Notes: generated by a model from the letters alone, not told the origin. DNA of 34,871 bases from an uncultured Lachnospiraceae bacterium (GCA_910587935.1 CAJUNP010000032.1:1-34871); one strand, 5' to 3'. Positions 1-8,452 are shown, numbered from the stretch's first letter. Numbers and translations are program-made.

Positions 1-55
1 GCTTGGCTTGGCTTGGCTTGGCTTGGCTTGGCTTGGCTTGGCTTGGCTTGGCTTG
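1..55. repeat. GCTTG pentanucleotide tandem repeat, 11 perfect copies
   Basis: Eleven uninterrupted copies of GCTTG fill the left edge; the tract may extend beyond the window. Because the unit is 5 bp, 15 bp encode Ala-Trp-Leu-Gly-Leu in every plus-strand frame, and a gain or loss of one unit would shift any reading frame passing through. An open frame through the repeat continues to about 213, but it has no recognisable domain and no ribosome binding site, so I do not call a gene. The tract may be a slippage hot spot or an assembly-end artefact. Confidence 0.9.
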
Positions 56-262
56 CTGACAGTTTAGGTAAAATTTTAGATAAATATAGAAGTGGTAATA
101 AAAACGCTATAAGTTTGCTTTTCTTTTGTGGAAAATCCATAAAAGGAAAACAGATTTATAGTGTTTTTTGTTTACCGGAAAACCGGACTGCTATTTCTTT
201 TACTTATTTTTAAAATAATAATATCAGGGCATTTTCGATTATTCCAACAGGAGAAGAACCGT
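56..262. other. AT-rich leader upstream of the kinase operon
   Basis: This 207-bp stretch holds no supported gene. A small inverted repeat (CCGG-AAAA-CCGG, about 176–187) and AT-rich segments are visible. The operon promoter is probably here, but no convincing −35/−10 pair with 16–18 bp spacing stands out; the TAAAAT at 211–216 has no good −35 partner. A clear Shine-Dalgarno (AGGAG, about 249–254) precedes the kinase ATG at 263. Confidence 0.4.
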
Positions 263-2500
263 ATGACAGATGAAAAATATCCCCTTGCTCTGCCGCAGGG
301 AAGCGTTTTGGCAGGACAATACATTATTGAGAAGGTACTGGGCCAGGGCGGTTTTGGAATCACCTATAAGGCTCAGGACCATAAGAGCGGCCAGGAGGTT
401 GCCATAAAGGAATTTTTTCCGGATTCCATGGTGACCAGAACCCGGACGGCGGTTACGGCGTTTGCAGGAGAACGCGCCGAAAGTTTTGCCTACGGAAAGG
501 CATGCTTTCAGCAGGAGGCGGAGACCCTTGCGGAATTTATCGGAAATGAAAATATTGTCCGTGTGCACAGTTATTTTGAAGAAAACCAGACGGCGTATTT
601 TGTCATGGATTTTGTGGAGGGAATCAGCTTTGACAGATATATAAAGGAACACGGAGGAAGGGTGAGCTATGAGGAAGCGGAGAAAATCCTTCTTCCCGTG
701 ATCGATGCGCTGGCGGCGGTTCACCGCCGCGGGATCGTGCACCGTGACGTAACGCCGGACAATATTTATATTACCGATAAAGGAACTGTAAAGCTTTTGG
801 ATTTCGGAGCTGCCAGGTACAGTCTCGGAGACAAAAGCCGTAGCTTGGACGTTGTTTTAAAGCACGGATTCGCACCGAAGGAGCAGTATACAAGACGCGG
901 GAAGCAGGGACCGTTTACGGATGTATATACATTGGGAGCCAGCCTTTATTTTGCGATTACCGGAAGACGTCCGCCGGATTCCATTGACAGGATGGAGGAA
1001 GATGAACTGATTCCGCCGGGGAATCTGGGCGTTTCAATTCCCGAAAATAAGGAGGAAGCAATTCTGAAGGCGATGAGCGTACAGCCGTCGGAGCGCTTTC
1101 AGACTATGGAAGCGTTTAAGCAGGCGCTTATGGGTGAGACGGCGCCGCAGAGCGCTGTACGACAAAAGTCGGAAGAGACACCTCCGCCTGTAATGCCGCA
1201 GCCCGAACCGGCAAGTGTGCCACAACAGCCGTCGGCGCCTCAAACGGAAAAGAAAAAACAGCTTCTTTGGGCAGGAATTGGTGCAGGCGCAGCGGCCGTT
1301 ATTGCAATCGTTGCAGTTGCGGTTTTCTCAGGCAATAAGGCCAAACCGGCTGACAATACAAACAATAATAAAATGGCGCATTATGATTTGTTAGAGGATG
1401 CGAACGATAATAGCGGCGATCCGGTTGACAATTTCAGTGAAAAGAATGAGCCGAATGTTAATCAGGATAGTATGCCGGATTACCAGCCGCCTGTAGAACT
1501 GGAAATTGGGACTCCGTTTACGGATACGATACAGGGAAATACGCCGAACAATATAGCGCAGTACGGGCAGATTGCGGCATACAATAACGGTGTGGCGCTG
1601 GCGTATCCGGGAGGAAACGGACTTGTATATATTGATGACGATGCAAGATATTTGGATGACACCGGTTATGTTCGCTGTATTAGTATCATAGACGATACGG
1701 TGTATTACATCAATACGGGGACGGCGTATTGCGTAAACCGGGACGGCACAAATAAGCAAAAAATACCCCAGCTGGAAAGCTACGATACAATAGCGACGCT
1801 TTACGTATCTGATCAATATTTTTATATTTTTAAAAATGATGATGTCGGTTTGTATTGCATTGACAGAAACAGCGGAGCGCTTTTGGGAACGGTTGCATGT
1901 GACGGAAGTGAAGGGCTTACTTTCCTTAACGGAAATTTATACTATCTTTTCACAGAAGATTCTTCAAAATTATATAAACTTCCGGCGGATAATTTCGGGG
2001 CACAGCCGGAATTGCTGCTTGATTTCGAAAAAATCGGGAAATGTCGCGAGCTTGCTTCGGACGGAAATTACATATACGGGTTATATTCAGATCAGATTGA
2101 GGGTTCCACCAGCTTTTTCCAATATAATGCAGTCAAAGAAGAGATATATGGGAAGTATGACTTTTATAAAGAATCCTGGCCCGGAGATTTTTCAGCCCTG
2201 AATGTTGCGGACCAATATATTTATTTTATTTATTCCTATGAAGATGCTGAAGAAGATATTTGCATTCCGAATGTTTGCCGGTTTAAGGCCGATATGGATG
2301 CGAACAAGGATCAAATTGAGGTAGTGCTTGTTTATGAGGGTACGTTCGGGCAGCACTTTAAATATCTTTCATTGTTAAAGGACACACAACTGATGTCGGT
2401 GTGTTCATGGGGAAACTGTAATGAAATTATAGTAGCCGATGTGAATGGAGAAAGTGAACCGGTTATTATAGACGACCGGGATATGGAGAGTAACGAATAG
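263..2500 (+). CDS. Transmembrane Ser/Thr protein kinase with large extracellular sensor-like domain
   Basis: A 745-residue Hanks-type kinase. The ATG at 263 is chosen over the longer upstream frame because an AGGAG lies about 9 bp before it. The glycine loop (G27-Q-G29-G-F-G32), the ATP-anchoring Lys49 in VAIK, the catalytic loop HRDVTPDN (residues 160–167, Asp162) and DFG (180–182) are all visible. A Pro/Gln-rich linker follows, then one membrane span (about 334–356). The roughly 390-residue outer part is acidic and rich in repeated Y/W/G β-strands, which looks like a DUF5050-type β-propeller. It has no PASTA repeats, so it is not a PrkC/IreK orthologue. The catalytic-loop Lys of classic Ser/Thr kinases is Thr164. 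It heads an operon of FHA and PP2C genes, so it is probably the writer of the phospho-Thr marks they read and erase. The ligand is unknown. Confidence 0.93.
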   Translation: MTDEKYPLALPQGSVLAGQYIIEKVLGQGGFGITYKAQDHKSGQEVAIKEFFPDSMVTRTRTAVTAFAGERAESFAYGKACFQQEAETLAEFIGNENIVRVHSYFEENQTAYFVMDFVEGISFDRYIKEHGGRVSYEEAEKILLPVIDALAAVHRRGIVHRDVTPDNIYITDKGTVKLLDFGAARYSLGDKSRSLDVVLKHGFAPKEQYTRRGKQGPFTDVYTLGASLYFAITGRRPPDSIDRMEEDELIPPGNLGVSIPENKEEAILKAMSVQPSERFQTMEAFKQALMGETAPQSAVRQKSEETPPPVMPQPEPASVPQQPSAPQTEKKKQLLWAGIGAGAAAVIAIVAVAVFSGNKAKPADNTNNNKMAHYDLLEDANDNSGDPVDNFSEKNEPNVNQDSMPDYQPPVELEIGTPFTDTIQGNTPNNIAQYGQIAAYNNGVALAYPGGNGLVYIDDDARYLDDTGYVRCISIIDDTVYYINTGTAYCVNRDGTNKQKIPQLESYDTIATLYVSDQYFYIFKNDDVGLYCIDRNSGALLGTVACDGSEGLTFLNGNLYYLFTEDSSKLYKLPADNFGAQPELLLDFEKIGKCRELASDGNYIYGLYSDQIEGSTSFFQYNAVKEEIYGKYDFYKESWPGDFSALNVADQYIYFIYSYEDAEEDICIPNVCRFKADMDANKDQIEVVLVYEGTFGQHFKYLSLLKDTQLMSVCSWGNCNEIIVADVNGESEPVIIDDRDMESNE

Positions 2501-2510
2501 GGGAGGACGC

Positions 2511-2584
2511 ATGGCAGGCGAAAAATATCCTCTTGCTCTGCCGCAGGGAAAGCGGCCGTTATAGATGAAGAAATGTTTCGGTAA
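2511..2584 (+). pseudogene. Scar of a second, deleted kinase gene
   Basis: After a GGGAGG ribosome binding site, an ATG at 2511 opens a 17-codon frame whose residues EKYPLALPQG repeat the start of the upstream kinase (residues 4–13), with near-identical DNA (compare 271–302 with 2519–2550). The frame then breaks and stops at 2562–2564. In the next frame, 2552–2584 reads AAVIDEEMFR and stops, resembling a kinase tail (the intact gene ends PVIIDDRDMESNE). The simplest reading is a tandem kinase paralogue reduced to its two ends by an internal deletion near 2550. The 12-mer AGCGGCCGTTAT at 2551–2562 also occurs in the intact kinase's membrane-span codons (1291–1302), so the right side of the scar could come from there instead. 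Confidence 0.75.
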
Positions 2585-2608
2585 ATAAAAAGAAAGGAAG
2601 GGTAAAAA

Positions 2609-3247
2609 ATGGCTTTTGCAGAGTGTGGAAACGGACATTTATATGATTCGGAGCAGTATGCGTCCTGTCCTTACTGTAACGGGGAGGTCAGGCGCATTGA
2701 ATTTGGGGCGGCAGGAGATTCCGGCATAGGAAAGACGGCACCGGTCGGGGCGGGCTTTGGACCTGCGCCGGGGTTGGCATCGGGGCCGGAAATCGGCGCG
2801 ACCGTAGCGCCGCAGAGCTACCGCAGGCAGAAGGAAGAGGAAGAAAATACCGGAAAAACCGTCGGTGTCTTTCAGAAAAGTATGAACCTGGAGCCGATTG
2901 TCGGATGGCTGGTATGTATTGACGGGCCTGACAAAGGAAAGGACTTTCGCATCTGGGCAAAGAATAACACCATTGGAAGAAGTGAAAAGATGGATATCTG
3001 CATGAAAGGAGATACAACGATTACCAGGGAAAACCATGCAAGACTTGCTTATGACGAAAAGCATAATAATTTTCATTTGATCCCGGCCGAAAATACAAAT
3101 AATATTTATGTAAATGATGAGCCTACATATGTTCCGATCAGGCTTAAGTCTTATGATTTGATAGAGTTTGGCGACAGTAAATTTGTTTTCATACCGTTCT
3201 GCAATGAGAATTTTACATGGCAGGACGGCCTGAAGCAGGGTGATTAG
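2609..3247 (+). CDS. Zinc-ribbon plus FHA domain protein
   Basis: A 212-residue soluble protein with an AAGGAAGG ribosome binding site before the ATG. The N-terminus has a one-off metal-binding pattern (Cys6, His10, Cys20-P-Y-Cys23), followed by a Gly/Pro-rich linker (about 30–75). The C-terminal half is an FHA phosphothreonine-binding domain with the key loop residues: IGRSEK, then TITRENHARL, and an Asn-rich loop before the last strands. FHA domains read phospho-Thr, so this is a likely cytoplasmic adaptor for the kinase just upstream. No signal peptide or membrane span is seen. The stop is one base before the next ATG, which suggests translational coupling to the PP2C gene. Confidence 0.88.
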   Translation: MAFAECGNGHLYDSEQYASCPYCNGEVRRIEFGAAGDSGIGKTAPVGAGFGPAPGLASGPEIGATVAPQSYRRQKEEEENTGKTVGVFQKSMNLEPIVGWLVCIDGPDKGKDFRIWAKNNTIGRSEKMDICMKGDTTITRENHARLAYDEKHNNFHLIPAENTNNIYVNDEPTYVPIRLKSYDLIEFGDSKFVFIPFCNENFTWQDGLKQGD

Positions 3248-3248
3248 C

Positions 3249-4076
3249 ATGTTTAATTTCGGAAAAAAACAAAAAGGAGGGCCGGTACAGGCAGTACAGT
3301 CCCCGGTGCACAGGAGAAGAAAGCTTACATATCAGGCGGCAAATCTGCAGGGAATCGGTTCGAGAGACAGGCAGGAGGACTCTTTTACCATTATCAATGC
3401 GTTTGACGTAACGGAAATTATGGAAAAGGGATTGCTGTTTGCGGTGTGTGACGGCATGGGCGGTATGAAGAACGGAAAACTGGCAAGCGAAACGGCTGTT
3501 GCGAGTCTTCGGAACGCATTTGCGTCCATGGACAGAAATCAGGATATGGCAGGCTGGCTGAAGGAGAGTATATATCTGGCGGCCGGGGAAGTTGAAAAGA
3601 ATCTTGACGGAGACGGCGGAAGTACGATTGCAGCAGGAATTGTTTATGATGAAAAGCTTTATTATGCCAGTGTCGGAGACAGCTTTTTATATCTGAAGCG
3701 CGGCTCCGGTCTGTATCGGCTTAACAGGGAACATAATCTGCGTAATCAGATGTACCTTGAAAGCATCCGCTTAGGGACAATGAATCCGCAAGAAGGCAGA
3801 GAAGCTTCGGAAGCGGCCGCTTTGACACAGTTTTTGGGAATGAAAGGATTTGATGATGTGGACTGTTCGGTGAGGCCGCTCCCGCTTAAGGAAGGCGATG
3901 TACTGCTGGCATGCTCCGACGGTGTGGGAGGCGTTATGGATGAGGATGAAATTAAAAATTCGCTGAGCCTTATGTCTGTGCAGGCAATGTGCGGGCAGAT
4001 TGAACAGAAAATAGCGGCGCATGCAAAAACGAATCAGGATAACTATACGGCATTAATTGTGAAGTGCCTGTATTAA
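3249..4076 (+). CDS. PP2C-family Ser/Thr protein phosphatase (first)
   Basis: A 275-residue metal-dependent phosphatase. The ATG at 3249 is preferred; a GTG at 3240 in the same frame is possible but overlaps the previous gene. PP2C motifs are in order: SRDRQEDS, the metal-binding CDGMGGMKNG, GGSTIAAG, YYASVGDS, CSDGVGG and the closing QDNYTALIV Asp/Asn motif. It should remove phosphate from Ser/Thr on proteins marked by the operon kinase. The basic N-terminus (about 25 residues) is outside the catalytic fold and may be a docking tail. No membrane span is present, so it is cytoplasmic. Confidence 0.92.
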   Translation: MFNFGKKQKGGPVQAVQSPVHRRRKLTYQAANLQGIGSRDRQEDSFTIINAFDVTEIMEKGLLFAVCDGMGGMKNGKLASETAVASLRNAFASMDRNQDMAGWLKESIYLAAGEVEKNLDGDGGSTIAAGIVYDEKLYYASVGDSFLYLKRGSGLYRLNREHNLRNQMYLESIRLGTMNPQEGREASEAAALTQFLGMKGFDDVDCSVRPLPLKEGDVLLACSDGVGGVMDEDEIKNSLSLMSVQAMCGQIEQKIAAHAKTNQDNYTALIVKCLY

Positions 4077-4089
4077 GGAGGAGGTCTAT

Positions 4090-5397
4090 ATGAGAATAAA
4101 AAGATTATGCCGACAGGCTTTTATGCTGTTAATGTTGTTTATATGGGGTCAGACAGGGACTATGAAAGTGCATGCGTCCGCGTTTAATACAGAGGTAAGG
4201 GAAAGCACGGTTGTCGTAGCGACGTATCTGGAGATTCCGGGAACATACGGAGAAATCATAGGATGGGGAACCGGTTTTTTTGTAGGAAGTCCGGATGAAA
4301 ATCCGGAATATCTGATTACAAATCACCATGTTATTTCGGATTTTCAAAACTGCGGGGCAGGAGAAACCGTCAAGGCGGAAATAAACGGGGGAACTGTCGA
4401 TGTAAGGGCAAAAATCCGTGTATTTTACAGCTCTGACGATTATGACGAGGCATATGTCATAGATTATAACGAAACAAAGGATATAGCTATTTTAAAGCTT
4501 GCGTCTCCGACCGGTGAGAGAAAGGCGATTCCCCTTTGCAGTCCGACGGACGACATGATTGGCTCCGACGTATATTGCGTGGGATATCCAGGGTTGTCGG
4601 ATAACGAAATTATCGGGGCCGTATCCAATTGGGGAAAAACAGATGTAAGCGTTACTGCGGGAACTGTCAGCCGTTTTGTCGTTTCATCGGGAACCGGCGT
4701 ACAGCGGATACAGACCGACGCGGTCATACAGCACGGTAATTCGGGAGGGCCGATGGTCAATGGTAACGGATCTGTTATCGGCGTTAACACATTATATGTA
4801 TCCAATCAGGCGGAAACCAATTATTACGCGGTCAGCATCGATGAAGTAATTCCCATGCTGAATAATAATAATATCAAATATGTAATGGAAGGAGATTTAA
4901 AAAAAGGCGGCGTTTCGGATAATAAAATTTTACTGATCGGCGCCGTCCTGCTTGGTGTTGCGGTTTTGGTCATTATTATAGTAGTAATGGCCGGCAAAGG
5001 AAAAAAGAAGGCGCAGTCCGATCCGTCAAAAGCCGCTCCGGCGCAGTCCGGATTACAGGAAAATCCGCAGGCAAAAAAGGCAATGCTGCGTTCCATGTCC
5101 GTGCAGCATAACGGCATAAGCTACGCATTGGGAAGAACGCCGGTTATGATCGGGCGCGATGCGGCCAACTGCGCGATTGCCTTTCGGGAAGGAACGCCGG
5201 GAGTCAGCAAGAGACACTGTTCTGTCAGCTGGAATCCGGATACGGGTGAATTTCTTGTTACGGATCTTAATTCATCTTACGGCACGTATCTTTTAAACGG
5301 ACAGAGGCTGGAGCCAAATATTCCGTATCATTTAAAAGCGGGCGAAAGCTTTTATGTAGGCGAAAATACAAATGTTCTGCGGGTTGAAGTGGGGTAA
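4090..5397 (+). CDS. Membrane-anchored trypsin-like (HtrA-type) protease with cytoplasmic FHA domain
   Basis: A 435-residue protein behind a strong AAGGAGGAGG site. It has an N-terminal signal peptide (about 1–30, cut near HASA) and then an S1C-type chymotrypsin fold. The triad is visible: His80 in TNHHV, Asp131 in KDIAILKL and Ser218 in GNSGGP. A membrane span (about 279–300) and a basic stop-transfer stretch follow. The C-terminal FHA domain (about 345–432) has intact MIGRD, SKRHCSV and NSSYGTYLNG-like motifs. The protease therefore faces outward while the FHA domain faces the cytoplasm. Unlike HtrA it has no PDZ domain. I infer that phospho-Thr binding inside recruits or controls the protease, or that proteolysis outside feeds the kinase. 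Confidence 0.92.
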   Translation: MRIKRLCRQAFMLLMLFIWGQTGTMKVHASAFNTEVRESTVVVATYLEIPGTYGEIIGWGTGFFVGSPDENPEYLITNHHVISDFQNCGAGETVKAEINGGTVDVRAKIRVFYSSDDYDEAYVIDYNETKDIAILKLASPTGERKAIPLCSPTDDMIGSDVYCVGYPGLSDNEIIGAVSNWGKTDVSVTAGTVSRFVVSSGTGVQRIQTDAVIQHGNSGGPMVNGNGSVIGVNTLYVSNQAETNYYAVSIDEVIPMLNNNNIKYVMEGDLKKGGVSDNKILLIGAVLLGVAVLVIIIVVMAGKGKKKAQSDPSKAAPAQSGLQENPQAKKAMLRSMSVQHNGISYALGRTPVMIGRDAANCAIAFREGTPGVSKRHCSVSWNPDTGEFLVTDLNSSYGTYLLNGQRLEPNIPYHLKAGESFYVGENTNVLRVEVG

Positions 5398-5401
5398 CGA
5401 A

Positions 5402-6124
5402 ATGTATTTTGACGAGTTTCAATATTCAAGCCAGGGCGGCCGTTCTTATAACGAAGATTCTATCGGTTCGAAATATTTTGATGATTGTGGGATTTTTGTC
5501 GTAGCGGACGGACTTGGCGGACATCAGTTTGGAAAAGATGCGTCGGATTGTGTCGTGGATACCATACTCGAAGGCTGGTCTTGTCAGGAAGAGAACCGGA
5601 GCGAGTGGCTTACCGGACAGATTGCGGCGGCCAATACGCACATTCTGGCGATCCAGCAGGAAAGACAAAGCGTACTGAAGAGTACGGCCGTTGCGCTGGC
5701 AATCGACGGAAAAAGTGCGGTATGGGCTAACGTCGGCGATTCCAGACTTTATTATCTTCATGAAAGCGGGATTTACGGATGTACGGAAGACCACTCCGTG
5801 TCTTACAAAAAATATAAAGCGGGCGAAATCACCAAAGAAGAAATATGCCGTGACGAAGACCAGTCCTGTCTGCTTCGCGCTATCGGGAACAAAGAGCGCA
5901 GTGAACCGGATATACATGTCTGTGACGCAGAACTTGAAGCGGGAGACGCATTTCTGCTTTGTACGGACGGAGTATGGGAATATCTTAAGGATGAAGAAAT
6001 TCTGATAGATTTGCTTAAAGCGGAAGATGCAAGGCAATGGGGGGAATTGCTGCTTCTTCGAATAATGGAAAGAATTGATGGGGAAAACGACAACCTGACG
6101 CTTTTAACCCTGATACTGAAATAA
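5402..6124 (+). CDS. PP2C-family Ser/Thr protein phosphatase (second)
   Basis: A 240-residue phosphatase with the ATG at 5402, four bases after the protease stop, so the two are probably coupled. PP2C motifs are intact: GRSYNEDS, VADGLGGHQFG, LKSTAVAL, WANVGDSRLYYL, CTDGVWEYL and NDNLTLL. It is shorter than the first phosphatase and lacks its basic N-terminal tail, so the two copies are diverged paralogues rather than a recent duplication. They may serve different partners (free FHA protein versus membrane-bound ones). The protein is cytoplasmic, with no signal or span. Confidence 0.92.
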   Translation: MYFDEFQYSSQGGRSYNEDSIGSKYFDDCGIFVVADGLGGHQFGKDASDCVVDTILEGWSCQEENRSEWLTGQIAAANTHILAIQQERQSVLKSTAVALAIDGKSAVWANVGDSRLYYLHESGIYGCTEDHSVSYKKYKAGEITKEEICRDEDQSCLLRAIGNKERSEPDIHVCDAELEAGDAFLLCTDGVWEYLKDEEILIDLLKAEDARQWGELLLLRIMERIDGENDNLTLLTLILK

Positions 6125-6145
6125 AAAAGAAAGAGGAAATATATC

Positions 6146-7660
6146 ATGAAGAGAAAAGCGGGATTATGGCTCGCAGTGGGATTGCTGTTTATGTTTTTTA
6201 CAACACCGGTTTATGCCGCACGGGAAGATTCGGCGATGGAAGCGGTGTCCGGTTATTGCCTGGGAGACGAGCTGCATGCATTTGTCCGGTTAAATGACGA
6301 TTTTGATATGGCAAATTCCAAGGTCAGCCTGCAATCGGATGCTGTGACCGGTACCGATATAGCGGCGGTGGCGCCGATGACGGAGACAAATTCTACAGTG
6401 CATTATATGTTCATGTTGGATTTGAGCGGTTCCATGCGCATGCATACAAACGAAGTAAATGCATTTGCAGAAGCGGTTATGGAGCAGGAAAAGCAGAATG
6501 CATTTTATACGGTCGCGGCTTTCGGGGAGCGTTTTGAGGTGGTACGGGAGAATCTTACGGACAAAAACGCGGTAATAAAAGTGCTGGACGAATTAGAATA
6601 TACGGAACAGCTGACTGATCCGTATACAGGGGTGGAAAGCGCGTTAACATATCTGGACGGTTATTCGATAAGAAGCGGCGATGTGATTCATCTGATTGTT
6701 ATCACGGACGGAGATCCGGATTTGGGGTATGAAGATGATGAAAAGCAAAAAGAACTTGCACAGTCTGCCGCAGACAGGATTAAAAAAACGCCGGAGATTA
6801 TCGTGAGTACGTTCTGTACTGCGGAATGGGACGAGACTGCGTATGAAACGTTTTCGATGGGGAAAGGGGTCCATGAACGGACCGGCAGCGGGCAGGATGC
6901 AACGGAAGCTGGGAAAGATGTGGCAGAGTATGTGGACGCTTTGTATCGTGTAAGCTTTAAATTGTCGAAAAATGCGGCGTCAGAGCGTTTTGCTGCACAA
7001 ATGCAGATACGAAGCGGCAGTTTGGAGGGAGAACTTAAGTTTTTTGACGTTGATTTGGAAAATATACCTGATCTAAAAATGTTTTCCGGAAGCGGCCCAA
7101 ATGTTTCCACGCAGGAAGAAACCCCGGAAAACAATAATGTAACAGCGGAAAGCGAAGTGGAAGAAACAGAGACCACGGCAGAAAGTACGGAAGAACCGTT
7201 CGGAACGGATACGGAAGAAGACATAGATCAAAACAGTGAGGGAAAGGGATTGCTTTTTTGGATCATTCCGGCTTTAGCTGTGGTTATTGTTGTTGTAATT
7301 TTCGCCGTACTTTTAATAATAAAGCATAAAAGGGGAATTAAACAGGCAAAGCCGGCGTCCGGAAGTATTATGATGAAGCTGGAAGTCTATGCCGGAAACT
7401 GTGTGACCAGGACGACGACATTCTACCTGAAGGATTCATTGATAATCGGAAGCGCAAAAAAATGTGATCTGGTATTTGCCGATCAGGAAGTGGCTTTGCA
7501 GAATTCAAGGATTTTTATCAAAAATGACATGATCTACATAGAAGATTTGAATTCAAAAGAAGGAACCGCCATTGGAGGTATGCGGATTCAGGGGCAGAAT
7601 CGTCTGCGGAGCGGCGACGTGATTTCGATTGGAAACGTAGAATTCAGTTTTAGATTTTAG
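6146..7660 (+). CDS. Extracellular VWA domain protein with membrane anchor and degenerate cytoplasmic FHA domain
   Basis: A 504-residue protein with a signal peptide (about 1–25, VYAAR end). A von Willebrand factor A domain follows, with an intact MIDAS metal site (DLSGS, Asp92) and a later TDGDPD loop. Next come an acidic Thr/Glu linker (about 315–360) and one membrane span (about 365–393), then a C-terminal FHA-like domain (about 410–504). In that domain the usual GR of the recognition loop is GS (IIGSAKKC) and the usual SxxH is replaced by NSRIF. The fold seems kept, but canonical phospho-Thr binding residues are missing. VWA domains bind ligands through a metal ion, so the outside part is probably an adhesion or ligand-binding module. 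Confidence 0.9.
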   Translation: MKRKAGLWLAVGLLFMFFTTPVYAAREDSAMEAVSGYCLGDELHAFVRLNDDFDMANSKVSLQSDAVTGTDIAAVAPMTETNSTVHYMFMLDLSGSMRMHTNEVNAFAEAVMEQEKQNAFYTVAAFGERFEVVRENLTDKNAVIKVLDELEYTEQLTDPYTGVESALTYLDGYSIRSGDVIHLIVITDGDPDLGYEDDEKQKELAQSAADRIKKTPEIIVSTFCTAEWDETAYETFSMGKGVHERTGSGQDATEAGKDVAEYVDALYRVSFKLSKNAASERFAAQMQIRSGSLEGELKFFDVDLENIPDLKMFSGSGPNVSTQEETPENNNVTAESEVEETETTAESTEEPFGTDTEEDIDQNSEGKGLLFWIIPALAVVIVVVIFAVLLIIKHKRGIKQAKPASGSIMMKLEVYAGNCVTRTTTFYLKDSLIIGSAKKCDLVFADQEVALQNSRIFIKNDMIYIEDLNSKEGTAIGGMRIQGQNRLRSGDVISIGNVEFSFRF

Positions 7661-7672
7661 GAGGAAAAGGAT

Positions 7673-8452
7673 ATGCGGTATGCAACAAAAGCGGCCAGAA
7701 TGGGTGCATTTCTTATTGACGGCGTAGCACTAAGTTTTATTATGCTGCTTTGTTCGGTTGTTTCGGTTGGATTAGGCATAATTGCAAGCAGCGCGGGCGG
7801 AATTCTTTATTTCGGACTTCTGGAAGGAAGCAGCATGCATGGAACGCTTGGGAAGTATTTGATGGGTATTGTAACCGTAGATGAGAGCGGACGCCCCATT
7901 GATTACGGAAAATCCTTTACCCGCGCGATATGCAGGCTGTTATCGGGATTCATTTTTGGAATGGGTTATTTAATCGGACTTTTTGACGAGGAAGGGAAGA
8001 CGCTGCATGACCGTATAGCCGGAACCAGAGTAATTACAAGGGCATCCCTGAGCCAGGCTCAGGCTGCTTATTACGGAAATCGGGAAGAACGGCAGACTGC
8101 GGCGAATCGCCCGGTCCAGAGCGGTTTTGCGGTACAGCCCAAACTGATCGGAGTTACCGGAACTTATGCGGGGCAGGCATTTCTGATCGGAGCGCAGGGA
8201 ATGTTGATGGGAAGAGATCAGACGGCGTGTGATTTTGTTTTTGCAGGCAGCGCCGGAGGGATCAGCAGGATGCATTGTAAAGTTCAGTATAATCAACAGA
8301 CGGGAATGTTTATCCTGTATGATTTAGGTTCCTCTTACGGCACCTTTCTGGCAAACGGTGTCCGCGTGCAACAGGGGCAGCCGGCAGCGCTCCGGCCGGG
8401 CGGACAGTTTTACCTGGCGGAGCAGGGCTGTATGTTCATGGTTGATTTATAA
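7673..8452 (+). CDS. RDD-family membrane protein with cytoplasmic FHA domain
   Basis: A 259-residue protein behind AGGAGG. The first about 125 residues are an RDD domain: early Arg/Asp (AARMGAFLIDG), hydrophobic spans and an HDRIAGT ending. The C-terminal half (about 150–259) is an FHA domain with intact MGRDQTACDF, SRMHCKV and GSSYGTFLANG motifs. RDD proteins are integral membrane proteins of uncertain biochemistry, some proposed as ion exchangers. It is the last gene of the signalling operon; 149 bp of gene-free DNA follow. It is the third membrane protein here to end in an FHA domain. Confidence 0.9.
   Translation: MRYATKAARMGAFLIDGVALSFIMLLCSVVSVGLGIIASSAGGILYFGLLEGSSMHGTLGKYLMGIVTVDESGRPIDYGKSFTRAICRLLSGFIFGMGYLIGLFDEEGKTLHDRIAGTRVITRASLSQAQAAYYGNREERQTAANRPVQSGFAVQPKLIGVTGTYAGQAFLIGAQGMLMGRDQTACDFVFAGSAGGISRMHCKVQYNQQTGMFILYDLGSSYGTFLANGVRVQQGQPAALRPGGQFYLAEQGCMFMVDL

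Noticed and set aside
13..213. Open frame through the GCTTG repeat (Ala-Trp-Leu-Gly-Leu repeats)
   Set aside because: No ribosome binding site, no domain, and the composition simply reflects the pentamer repeat.
161..262. N-terminal extension of the kinase
   Set aside because: The extra 34 residues precede a good ribosome binding site and the conserved start also seen in the kinase scar at 2511.
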